DNA of 64,000 nucleotides from Butyrivibrio sp. INlla18 (GTDB lineage: Bacteria; Bacillota; Clostridia; Lachnospirales; Lachnospiraceae). The notes under the pieces were generated by a model. The model was given only the letters and a program-made list of their open reading frames with translations. It was not told the DNA's origin and searched no databases. Within the stretch, counting starts at the first letter, position 1; every line of letters begins with the position of its first letter. Below are positions 54,485 to 62,242 of the stretch, in pieces. The DNA lies in contig NZ_FMXK01000008.1 in assembly GCF_900103635.1 (NCBI RefSeq), forward strand, positions 1 to 64,000, written 5' to 3'. The position numbers were made by a program, and so were the translations under genes.

Positions 54485-55408
54485 ATGTCTTTTTCATCAG
54501 AGGTAAAAGAGGAGCTGGCTAAGCGAATCGGAAGCTCCAGACACTGTCAGCTGGCAGAGCTTGCTGCTATCATTAGTAGCGCAGGATATATCGAGATAAA
54601 AGACGGCATAGCAACAGCGCTATACCTACAAACCGATAACCAGTTGGTGGTCAGAAAGTTCTTTACATTAATAAAAAAAGCATTTAATATAGGAAATGGT
54701 ATTTCGTCAAGTGCCCATGATAACAAGCCTGTGCTAGATGACGTGGGGCTTATAGATTCTTGCCTTAAGGCTATCAAGATGATAGATAGTGATGGCAGGA
54801 TTCGTGACATAAACGAAGGAACGAATCCAATTGTAACTAGAAATTCTTGTTGCAAGAGAGCGTTCATTAGAGATTCATTTTTATGTCTTGGATCTATCAG
54901 TGATCCAAACAAAGGATACCATCTGGAATTTGTATGTGATTATGAGGCAGAAGCCACATTTTTACAGGAACTCATCGAGAGTTTTGATATAGAAGCCAGA
55001 ATAGTTCGTCGCAAAAAATATTACGTCCTCTATATCAAGGAGGGTGCTGGAATAGTAGACCTGCTTAATATAATGGAAGCGCCAGTTAGTCTCATGAATC
55101 TGGAGAATCTCAGAATCGTCAAAGAGATGAGGAACTCCATCAATAGAAGAGTTAACTGCGAGGTTGCCAATATTACTAAGACCGTTAATGCAGCTACCAA
55201 GCAGATAGAGGATATTACATATATAAGAGACCATTATGGTTTTAATAAACTGCAGGAGAGCCTTCGCGAGATGGCGGAGATCAGACTTGAGCATCCAGAT
55301 GCAACACTTTTGGAGCTTGGAAAGTTCTTGGATCCACCTGTTGGTAAGTCAGGAGTTAATCATCGACTTAGGAAACTAAGCGAACTTGCGGATAAGTTAA
55401 GATCCTAA
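54485..55408 (+). CDS. whiA: WhiA sporulation/cell-division regulator
   Basis: A 307-residue DNA-binding protein with an N-terminal LAGLIDADG-like fold (SFSSEVKEELAKR, RKKYYVLYIKEGAGIVDLLNI) and a C-terminal helix-turn-helix (LGKFLDPPVGKSGVNHRLRKL). It is involved in cell division and, in actinobacteria, in sporulation. RNSCCKRAFIRDSFLCLGSI in the middle is a family signature. AAGGTG precedes the ATG. It is directly followed by the Crh-like gene, as in Bacillus. Confidence 0.97.
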   Translation: MSFSSEVKEELAKRIGSSRHCQLAELAAIISSAGYIEIKDGIATALYLQTDNQLVVRKFFTLIKKAFNIGNGISSSAHDNKPVLDDVGLIDSCLKAIKMIDSDGRIRDINEGTNPIVTRNSCCKRAFIRDSFLCLGSISDPNKGYHLEFVCDYEAEATFLQELIESFDIEARIVRRKKYYVLYIKEGAGIVDLLNIMEAPVSLMNLENLRIVKEMRNSINRRVNCEVANITKTVNAATKQIEDITYIRDHYGFNKLQESLREMAEIRLEHPDATLLELGKFLDPPVGKSGVNHRLRKLSELADKLRS

Positions 55409-55420
55409 AGGAGGGGAATT

Positions 55421-55681
55421 ATGTTAACAAAATCTATCGAAATCAAGTTACCTAGAGGCCTTGAGGCTAGACCAGTTGCAGAGCTTGTACAGCTCGCTAG
55501 TAAGTACGAGAGCACAGTACATATCGAGGCTCAGTCCAAGAAAGTAAACGCTAAGAGCATCATGGGAATGATGACACTTAATATCGCATCTGGCGAGCTT
55601 GTTACTGTTATCGCTGATGGAACAGATGAAGAGAATGCTGTAGCTGATATGGAGAAGTTCCTCCAGGGAAGCCACAAATAA
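55421..55681 (+). CDS. Crh-like HPr-family protein lacking His15
   Basis: An 86-residue HPr-fold protein. The HPr active-site motif GLHARP appears here as GLEARP, with Glu at position 15 where HPr has the phosphorylatable His. The regulatory Ser46 site is kept (AKSIMGMM). Bacillus Crh likewise lacks His15 (Gln there), keeps Ser46 and is encoded just after whiA; so this is most likely the Crh counterpart and cannot pass phosphate in the sugar phosphotransferase system. With HprK it should act in catabolite control. AGGAGGGG precedes the ATG. It ends the operon. Confidence 0.9.
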   Translation: MLTKSIEIKLPRGLEARPVAELVQLASKYESTVHIEAQSKKVNAKSIMGMMTLNIASGELVTVIADGTDEENAVADMEKFLQGSHK

Positions 55682-55735
55682 TAGAAAAGAAATAGAAATA
55701 ATTGAATAAATAAAAAAAGCCCTATAAAAGGGAGG

Positions 55736-55764
55736 ATGCCAGGTAAGCTACCCTTACCTGGCAT
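55736..55764 (+). terminator. hairpin terminator after the Crh-like gene
   Basis: ATGCCAGGTAAG and CTTACCTGGCAT form a perfect 12-bp stem with a 5-nt loop. A T-run (GTTTTTTATTT) comes only about 13 nt after the stem, so the termination call is moderate. Confidence 0.6.
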
Positions 55765-55790
55765 ATTATGAAAAAGTTTTTTATTTGGTA

Positions 55791-55820
55791 TTGTCTTAAC
55801 TCATCTGACACTATTATAAT
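55791..55820 (+). promoter_or_regulatory. possible promoter in the gap before the acetyltransferase gene
   Basis: TTGTCT (55791-55796) and TATAAT (55815-55820) with an 18-nt spacer. It would give a leader of about 150 nt. The rest of the 55682-55976 gap shows no other structure. Tentative. Confidence 0.35.
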
Positions 55821-55976
55821 AACAAGCCAATATGTCCAAAAGATGATTTGAAGTAACCATTCTTTTAATTAATTGTAAACAAATTATGAACGCCCGCATG
55901 TCAGTAAAATGATGTGATGAGCTTTTTTTATGCCCAAAACCCGCATATATGGTATACTTTTCTTGAGGTGGCAATT

Positions 55977-56882
55977 GTGCTTAATTCAATCTTTTTTATC
56001 TATGAGAATGAAATCATAGTTCCTTTAGTTCAGGACGAATCGGCCTATGTGGTGGAGCAGGGCTATTCATCTGCTGTATTCGAGGCATCTAAGTTTCCAG
56101 AAGACGATTACGAATCACACAAAAAGACTATTTTGATCGCTACAGATTCACAAGATAAGGCAAAAGAGCTTTCAGAAAAAGGCTTTTATGTCATCGGAAT
56201 AGCTCATGCAGAGAATATTTCTTCAGAATTCAAGGGACTAAAATATATTTTTACCGACATTTCCGAGGTGGATATAGACTCTTTTGTTAAAGCATATCAG
56301 AGATATGCGGGCGAGCCCTGGGAGGTTCTTAAGACAGAGAGACTTATTGTAAGGGAGACAACTTTAGAAGATGTAGATGAATTCTACAAACTTTACGCGG
56401 ATCCAGAGATGACACGCTATATGGAAGGTCTTTTTGAAAATCCAGAAGATGAAAAGAGATATCAAAAGGACTACATTGATAAAGTATATGGCCTTATGGG
56501 CTTTGGAGTATGGACGGTTGTCAGAAAGTCAGACGGTGTCGTTGTTGGAAGAGCAGGCTATTCTGTAAGGAATGGTTTTGACGATATAGAGCTTGGCTTT
56601 TTAATAGGAAAAGAGTACCAGAGACAGGGCTATGCCATGGAAGTTTGCTCAGCAATCCTTGATTATGGCAAGGCAGTTCTTCAGTTTGATAAGGTGCAGA
56701 CTTTGGTCAAGGCTGAGAACAAGGTATCTATACATATTTGTGAGAAGCTTGGATTTGAGAAGACAGATACCGTAGAAGTAGAAGAGAACATCTATGGTCA
56801 GGAATATAATGCAGGTCAGAAAGTGCCTTTTAATGAGTGCCGTCACGGTACATATGTTAGAATGATCAAATTTTTATGGTAA
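55977..56882 (+). CDS. GNAT-family N-acetyltransferase with an N-terminal extra domain
   Basis: A 301-residue protein. The first ~110 residues (from VLNSIFFIYENEIIVPLVQDES) resemble a small alpha/beta domain and include KKTILIATDSQDKAKELSEKGFYVIG. A GNAT domain starts at TERLIVRETTLEDVDEFYKLY and has the acetyl-CoA loop ELGFLIGKEYQRQGYAMEV. GNAT enzymes acetylate amines of small molecules or proteins; the substrate is unknown. The likely start is GTG 55977, with GAGGTG 8 nt upstream; an ATG at 55914 would extend it by 21 residues without a good site. Confidence 0.8.
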   Translation: MLNSIFFIYENEIIVPLVQDESAYVVEQGYSSAVFEASKFPEDDYESHKKTILIATDSQDKAKELSEKGFYVIGIAHAENISSEFKGLKYIFTDISEVDIDSFVKAYQRYAGEPWEVLKTERLIVRETTLEDVDEFYKLYADPEMTRYMEGLFENPEDEKRYQKDYIDKVYGLMGFGVWTVVRKSDGVVVGRAGYSVRNGFDDIELGFLIGKEYQRQGYAMEVCSAILDYGKAVLQFDKVQTLVKAENKVSIHICEKLGFEKTDTVEVEENIYGQEYNAGQKVPFNECRHGTYVRMIKFLW

Positions 56883-56991
56883 TTTTTGGGTTCTTCCTAT
56901 AATATATATTTGTAGTTTATAGGAAAGGTAATCAAATAGGTACAGGGCGCCGCATGGAAGCGCTTAGGGGAGAGTATCTATCGGAGGTATT

Positions 56992-58785
56992 ATGAGTTCA
57001 TTAGAATTATTTAGTCTTGTAGCAGGCCTTGTTGGTGGTCTTGCAATGTTCCTTTACGGAATGAATGTTATGAGTGGAGGCCTTACAAAGGCAGCAGGTG
57101 GCAAGTTAGAGAGCGTACTTGCCAAGGTAACTGAGCATCCGATCATAGCTTATGCTTTTGGTGTGGCTGTAACTGCAGTAGTTCAGTCTTCATCAGCATC
57201 TACTGTCATGGTAGTCGGTCTTGTTAATTCAGGCATCATGACTCTTAGACAGGCGGTAAACGTTATTCTTGGTGCCAACCTCGGTACTACATTTACTGCA
57301 TGGCTTCTTTCACTTAATGCGATCAGTAGTGACAATTTCTTTATAAATCTTCTTAAGCCCAAGTCATTTACACCATTTTTGGCTATCATTGGCATTGGTC
57401 TTTACATGTTTTCCAAGAGTGAAAAAAAGAAGAACGTAGGAACCATCCTTCTTGGCTTCTCTGTTCTCATGTTTGGTATGAGCAGCATGTCAGATGCGGT
57501 TTCTCCTCTCAAAGATGTCGAGTCTTTCAAGCAGCTTCTTACAACCTTCAGTAATCCTCTTGTTGGATTTTTAGTAGGTATCATCTTTACTATGGTTATC
57601 CAGAGCTCAGCAGGTACCATCGGTGTACTTCAGGCCCTGTCTCTTTCAGTTACAGTTGGTTATAGCATTGCTATTCCTGTAGTAGTTGGTGCTGAGGTTG
57701 GAACATGTATCACAGCTATCCTTTCATCATTTGGTGCTAACAAGAATGGTAAAAGAACGGCTCTCATGCATCTTTACTTCAACGTTATCAAGGCAACTCT
57801 TTTCATGATAATCTTCTATTCACTTCATGCAGTTATCCACTTTGACTTCATGGATAAAGAAATTGGAATGGCCGGAATTGCTGGAATACACACGCTTATA
57901 AATCTTGTGGCAACACCACTTATGCTTCCATTCTCTGGAATACTTGTAAGTCTTGCCCTCAAGACTATTCCTATAGATGACAAGGAAAAGAAAGAACAGG
58001 AGGAGCAGGAAGGTCTTCGCACACTGGATCCACTTTTCCTTTCAAACCCTCCATTTGCTCTTGAGCAGGCTAGACAGACAGCTGTTACAATGGCCAAGAT
58101 GACAAAAGAAGCATTGGATAAGGCTATTGACCTTATTACCGATTATCATAAAGAAACTGCCGAAGAAGTTGAGTATCTAGAGCAGCAGGTAGACAGATAC
58201 GAGGATGAGCTTGGAACATACCTTATGAAGATCAATTCTCATCACCTTGCTCCAGATGATAGCCATACACTTTCACTTCTCTTGCATTGTATTACGGACT
58301 ATGAGAGAATAAGTGACCATGCCCTTAATATTGCTGAGAAGGCAAAGAGCATGGATGAAAATGAACGAAGCTTTTCTCCAAAGGCACAGGCTGAGATGGA
58401 CATCTATTCAACAGCGGTTAGAGATATCGTAGATACTTCTATAACTGCTTTTGACAATCAGGATGTGAAGCTTGCCAAGACTATCGAACCTCTTGAAGAG
58501 ACGATCGATGAGATCCAGAAAGAGGTTAAGCGCCGTCATGTAAGACGTCTTCGTAAGGGCAAGTGTACTATCGAGCAGGGCTTTGACTTAAGCGACATCG
58601 GTACAGACTTTGAACGTATTGCTGATCACTGCAGTAATATCGCAGTAGGTATCATCGAAGCACATGAGGATAACTATTTTGCTCACGGCTATATCGAGAC
58701 ATTGAAGGCCGAGAAGAACGACGGATTTGAGCAGGCAGTGGATTTCTACGAGAGGAAGTATCGTCTGCCTTCAGTTAAGTACTAA
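56992..58785 (+). CDS. Na/Pi-cotransporter family protein (PhoU-like C-terminus)
   Basis: A 597-residue protein with an N-terminal membrane half. The duplicated family motifs appear as QSSSASTVMVVGLVNSG (about 63-79) and QSSAGTIGVLQALSLS (about 204-219), typical of the NptA/YjbB group. From about residue 340 a helical, charged PhoU-like half follows, with IEPLEETIDEIQKEVKRRHVRR near 500. Such proteins move phosphate with Na+ and are not part of the Pst ABC system. CGGAGG precedes the ATG. The 110-base leader contains TCCTATAA/TTTATAGGA arms near 56896, of unknown role. Confidence 0.92.
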   Translation: MSSLELFSLVAGLVGGLAMFLYGMNVMSGGLTKAAGGKLESVLAKVTEHPIIAYAFGVAVTAVVQSSSASTVMVVGLVNSGIMTLRQAVNVILGANLGTTFTAWLLSLNAISSDNFFINLLKPKSFTPFLAIIGIGLYMFSKSEKKKNVGTILLGFSVLMFGMSSMSDAVSPLKDVESFKQLLTTFSNPLVGFLVGIIFTMVIQSSAGTIGVLQALSLSVTVGYSIAIPVVVGAEVGTCITAILSSFGANKNGKRTALMHLYFNVIKATLFMIIFYSLHAVIHFDFMDKEIGMAGIAGIHTLINLVATPLMLPFSGILVSLALKTIPIDDKEKKEQEEQEGLRTLDPLFLSNPPFALEQARQTAVTMAKMTKEALDKAIDLITDYHKETAEEVEYLEQQVDRYEDELGTYLMKINSHHLAPDDSHTLSLLLHCITDYERISDHALNIAEKAKSMDENERSFSPKAQAEMDIYSTAVRDIVDTSITAFDNQDVKLAKTIEPLEETIDEIQKEVKRRHVRRLRKGKCTIEQGFDLSDIGTDFERIADHCSNIAVGIIEAHEDNYFAHGYIETLKAEKNDGFEQAVDFYERKYRLPSVKY

Positions 58786-58807
58786 TTAGTTTCAGGAAAA
58801 GAGTGTT

Positions 58808-59962
58808 ATGAACATTAGAAAATTAAAGTACCTTGATGAACTTATTGAGGCACAGAGAGAAAGAAATAAGCTCCAGGGTGCAACTATCGTGGTTGAACAT
58901 AAAGGCAAAAGAGTTTATGAGAACCACTACGAACCAGATAGAGAAGACAGCATTTATAAGATCTTTAGCATGACCAAGCCTATTACTGCCTTGGCAGCTA
59001 TGATGCTTTACGAAAGAGGGAAGCTTGATCTGATGAGCAATGTATCAGATTATCTTCCTGCTTTTGCTGATTGCAAAGTTGTAACTCCAGATGGAATACA
59101 GAAGGCCCACAATCCTATTAAGATCATCAACCTTCTCAACATGACATCAGGAATCGCAGGTTCAGGAGATTTCGGCGAAGCTGAGAGATCCATGAGCAAA
59201 GTTTTCAAAGAGGCCAAGATCCAGAGAGAATCCGGAATTCTCAAGAACAATATCGATGTTTGCAACAAGCTTGCAGAAGGCTATCTTGCATTTGAGCCAG
59301 GAACAGGTTACAAATACGGTTACTCAGCAGATATCATGGCTGGAGTCATCGAAGCTATCACAGATATGAAGTATTCAGAGTTCCTTAGAAAAGAGATCTT
59401 TGATCCTCTTAACATGGATGATACTGGTTTCAAGATCGACATGGGCAAGACTTCCAGGCAGGCAGTTTTATATAGGAGAGACAAGAATAATAAAGTTGTA
59501 AGAGCTGAGGTTGATGTTGCTCGCAGGATGGATATGGAAAATCCTTTTGATGATCCATGGTTTGAAAGAGGCGGAGCAGGTCTTTATTCTACAGCTTTAG
59601 ATTATTCTCACTTCACTCAGATGATACTTAATAAGGGCTCCTACCACGGCAAAGAGCTCATTGGTAAGAAGACTCTTAGCTACATGTTAAGCCCACAGCT
59701 TAATGCTATGCAGCTTGAGGATTTTGCAATAGATGATAATCAAGGTTACAACTATGGCAACTATTTCAGAGTGCTTACAGATCCAGCAAAGGCTCTTTCA
59801 AACGGAAGTGCTGGCGAGATTGGCTGGGGAGGATCTGGCGGAACTTATTTCTTTGTAGACCCTTCAGAGGAACTGACAGTGATCTATATGCAGCAGATCG
59901 AGGGCGGCTATGACAGCAGCTTCATCCGCAGTGTCAGACAGATTGTATATGGAGCTATTTAA
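58808..59962 (+). CDS. serine hydrolase, beta-lactamase-like (class C/AmpC fold)
   Basis: A 384-residue protein of the beta-lactamase-related family. The nucleophile motif SMTK lies at residues 54-57, a Tyr-containing YGYSAD near 176 serves as the second motif, and GWGGSGGTYFFVDP near 340 fits the third. There is no signal peptide, so it probably acts inside the cell as an esterase or peptidase, not in antibiotic resistance. GAAAAGAG precedes the ATG. The Nudix gene follows after 2 nt, suggesting one transcription unit. Confidence 0.88.
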   Translation: MNIRKLKYLDELIEAQRERNKLQGATIVVEHKGKRVYENHYEPDREDSIYKIFSMTKPITALAAMMLYERGKLDLMSNVSDYLPAFADCKVVTPDGIQKAHNPIKIINLLNMTSGIAGSGDFGEAERSMSKVFKEAKIQRESGILKNNIDVCNKLAEGYLAFEPGTGYKYGYSADIMAGVIEAITDMKYSEFLRKEIFDPLNMDDTGFKIDMGKTSRQAVLYRRDKNNKVVRAEVDVARRMDMENPFDDPWFERGGAGLYSTALDYSHFTQMILNKGSYHGKELIGKKTLSYMLSPQLNAMQLEDFAIDDNQGYNYGNYFRVLTDPAKALSNGSAGEIGWGGSGGTYFFVDPSEELTVIYMQQIEGGYDSSFIRSVRQIVYGAI

Positions 59963-59964
59963 AA

Positions 59965-60525
59965 ATGGAATTTGAGTTTTTAGAAAAGAAGGAACAGGGC
60001 AAGTTCATTACACGCTATGACCTTCATTACAGAACATCTGATGATCAGGAAAAGATCTATGAAATGATCAGCAGAAATCCAGATCTTAAAACAATGGATG
60101 ATCTAAGGAATCCTAAAGAAGATGCAGTTGCCATTATCATGCACGATGAGACAGGTGAAAAGATCCTCATCAACAAAGAATTTAGAATGGCAACAGGGGA
60201 ATGGGTTTATAACTTCCCTGCAGGACTTATAGATGAAGGCGAGACTGCAGAGCAGGCCGCTAGAAGAGAATTAAAAGAAGAAACAGGACTTGATGTAATA
60301 CGCATAGATGATTGGTGGGGCAAGTGCTACAGTGCGATTGGTTTTTCTAACGAGAGAAATGCTTGTTGCGTAGGCGTTGCCGGAGGTACTTTTTCAGAGA
60401 GTACTTCAACTCAGGAAGAGATCGTTCCTGGCTGGTACACCAAAGAGGAGATCAGAAATCTTTTAAAGACTGAGGCTTTTGCAGTAAGAACTCAGGCGTA
60501 TTGCTATCTATGGTCCAGACAGTAG
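59965..60525 (+). CDS. Nudix hydrolase (ADP-ribose pyrophosphatase-like)
   Basis: A 186-residue Nudix protein. The Nudix box is complete: GLIDEGETAEQAARRELKEETGL at about 91-113, meeting G-x5-E-x7-REU-x-EE-x-GU. The upstream segment KEFRMATGEWVYNFPAG is typical of ADP-sugar pyrophosphatases that clear ADP-ribose or similar nucleotides. The exact substrate is not visible. It starts 2 nt after the serine hydrolase. Confidence 0.92.
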   Translation: MEFEFLEKKEQGKFITRYDLHYRTSDDQEKIYEMISRNPDLKTMDDLRNPKEDAVAIIMHDETGEKILINKEFRMATGEWVYNFPAGLIDEGETAEQAARRELKEETGLDVIRIDDWWGKCYSAIGFSNERNACCVGVAGGTFSESTSTQEEIVPGWYTKEEIRNLLKTEAFAVRTQAYCYLWSRQ

Positions 60526-60555
60526 TTCTTTTACCTAATTAGTGGAAAGTAGAGC

Positions 60556-61320
60556 ATGAGCGAAAAGAAGGATCAAAGTAAAAAAGGAATATATAAAGAA
60601 ACAGACCATGGTGAAGAGCTCAAGCGAGGCATCATCGGTCTTAATATATGTGAGGAGTGCGGCGGATTTTGTACCGAGAAGCTTCCTCTTATGGAAGGTC
60701 TTCCTGTAAATGCGCAGGTAAGCCTTATGGAGCATTCAGTCCATGAAACCCTCAAGAAGAGCAGCTATCTTTTCAGAGAGGGAGAGGCAGTTGACTCCAT
60801 ATGTATAATAAGAAAAGGAAGAGTTAAACTTTGCCGATATGATTCCCTTGGTCGTGAACAGATCATTACCATATTGGCAGATCATGATATCATTTGGGAG
60901 GGCATGTTCCTTGACGGAAGTGTTTATCCATATTCTGCGGTATGCCTTACCAATGCGTCTATCTGTCTCATTCACAGAGACGATTTCATCAAGGTAGTTG
61001 ATAACCCAACTGCCGCCATGAACATCATAATTCTTCTCAGCAAAAAGCTTCATGATGCTAATGAGAGAAATATGCTGTTATCTACCAAAGACCCCATGGC
61101 AAGACTAGCAGGCTTTTTGATGTACAGAGTAGACCGAAGCCCTAATGACGATATTGTGCTCAAACTCGATGACATAGCAGCAAGCGTGAGCCTTCGAACA
61201 GAGACAGTTTCTAGGAAGCTTCGCGAAATGGAAAAGATGCACCTTATTGAGAGACTTGGACATGCAAGGATCAAGGTGCTTGATAGAGATACTTTGCGGG
61301 AAATATATATTTCCCAGTGA
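60556..61320 (+). CDS. Crp/Fnr-family regulator with an N-terminal cysteine cluster (FNR-like)
   Basis: A 254-residue regulator. The N-terminus holds Cys32, Cys35 and Cys39 (C-x2-C-x3-C), with further Cys at 83, 93, 130 and 137, suitable for an oxygen-sensitive Fe-S cluster as in FNR. A cyclic-nucleotide-binding-like beta roll follows (FREGEAVDSICIIRKGRVKL). The C-terminal helix-turn-helix reads VSLRTETVSRKL: its E-T-V-S-R equals the ExxSR recognition pattern of E. coli FNR. It precedes pflA by 17 nt, and a symmetric FNR box lies before pflB. AGTGGAAAG stands before the ATG. Confidence 0.88.
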   Translation: MSEKKDQSKKGIYKETDHGEELKRGIIGLNICEECGGFCTEKLPLMEGLPVNAQVSLMEHSVHETLKKSSYLFREGEAVDSICIIRKGRVKLCRYDSLGREQIITILADHDIIWEGMFLDGSVYPYSAVCLTNASICLIHRDDFIKVVDNPTAAMNIIILLSKKLHDANERNMLLSTKDPMARLAGFLMYRVDRSPNDDIVLKLDDIAASVSLRTETVSRKLREMEKMHLIERLGHARIKVLDRDTLREIYISQ

Positions 61321-61337
61321 TTTAGATTGGAGTTTTT

Positions 61338-62072
61338 ATGATTAAAGGAGCTATTCATTCTATAGAGACCTTTGGTTCTGTAGATGGACCTGGAATTAGA
61401 TTTATTGTATTCCTCAAAGGATGCAATCTTAGATGTAAATATTGTCACAACGTAGACACCTGGGATCCTCACTCAGATGATATGAGAACAGCAGATGAGA
61501 TCTTGGATTTTGCTGAGAGATATCGCAGCTACTGGGGTGAAGAAGGAGGTATCACTGTTAGTGGAGGAGAGCCACTTCTTCAGATCGATTTCCTTATCGA
61601 CCTGTTCAAAAAGGCTAAGGAGCGCGGCATCAATACTTGTATCGATACAGCGGCGCAGCCCTTTACTAAGGAAGAGCCTTTCTTTTCAAAGTTTGAAGAG
61701 CTTATAAAATATACAGACCTTCTCCTTGTTGATATCAAGCATATCAATAGAGAAGAGCACATCGAGCTCACAGGACTTCCTAATGACAATATCAAAGAAT
61801 GCTTTGCATATCTTGATGAGATAGGCAAGCCAATCTGGATCCGTCACGTATTGGTTCCAGGAATCACAGACAACGACGAATATTTAAGAGAGACCAGAAA
61901 ATTTATTGAGAAATTTTCTAATATAAAGAGAATAGATGTGCTTCCATACCACTCAATGGGACAGATGAAGTTCAAAGAACTTGGAATTCCATATCAGCTT
62001 GAAGGTGTTGAATCACCAACAACAGAGCGCGTTGAGAATGCCAGAGCAATTTTAAACGGAAAAAAGAACTGA
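61338..62072 (+). CDS. pflA: pyruvate formate-lyase activating enzyme
   Basis: A radical-SAM enzyme of 244 residues that installs the glycyl radical on pyruvate formate-lyase. The [4Fe-4S] motif is Cys29-x3-Cys33-x2-Cys36 (GCNLRCKYCHNVDTW). IHSIETFGSVDGPGIRFIVFLKGC at the start is the PflA signature, and VSGGEPLLQ and LVDIKHINREEH follow. TTGGAG precedes the ATG. It lies between the FNR-like gene and pflB, which is the usual partner. Confidence 0.97.
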   Translation: MIKGAIHSIETFGSVDGPGIRFIVFLKGCNLRCKYCHNVDTWDPHSDDMRTADEILDFAERYRSYWGEEGGITVSGGEPLLQIDFLIDLFKKAKERGINTCIDTAAQPFTKEEPFFSKFEELIKYTDLLLVDIKHINREEHIELTGLPNDNIKECFAYLDEIGKPIWIRHVLVPGITDNDEYLRETRKFIEKFSNIKRIDVLPYHSMGQMKFKELGIPYQLEGVESPTTERVENARAILNGKKN

Positions 62073-62093
62073 TTTTATCGGTTCTTTTTTTAT
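62061..62093 (+). terminator. terminator of the fnr-pflA unit
   Basis: AAAAAGAACTGAT pairs with ATCGGTTCTTTTT, one G-T pair, 3-4 nt loop, then a T-run. The stem overlaps the end of pflA. Confidence 0.82.
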
Positions 62094-62134
62094 TTCTGTG
62101 AAACTTTTGTGAAAAGTGAAAAAAATAATAAAAC

Positions 62135-62176
62135 TTGATTTCAATCAATGTTTGAACAAATTGTAAATGATAATAT
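62135..62176 (+). promoter_or_regulatory. FNR box and -10 of pflB
   Basis: TTGAT-TTCA-ATCAA (62135-62148) is a perfect FNR consensus. TAATAT (62171-62176) is a -10 such that the start site near 62183 puts the box centre about 41.5 bp upstream, the class II activator position. A second inverted repeat, TAACAA-ACAA-TTGTTA (62207-62222), lies in the leader and has no assigned role. Confidence 0.78.
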
Positions 62177-62242
62177 GACTTCCGGTAGATAATAGTGATA
62201 AATAATTAACAAACAATTGTTAGTTTTGAAAGGAGATAAACC

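Noticed and set aside
56883..56991. possible riboswitch before the Na/Pi transporter gene
   Set aside because: The leader is short and shows only one weak hairpin; no known riboswitch core could be matched by eye.
58808..59962. antibiotic-resistance beta-lactamase
   Set aside because: The protein has no signal peptide and the general serine-hydrolase pattern; such proteins are usually esterases or peptidases.
62206..62223. possible Rex operator in the pflB leader
   Set aside because: Rex sites read TTGTTAA-N4-TTAACAA; here the half-sites stand in the opposite order (TTAACAA-ACAA-TTGTTAG), so it is only noted as an inverted repeat.
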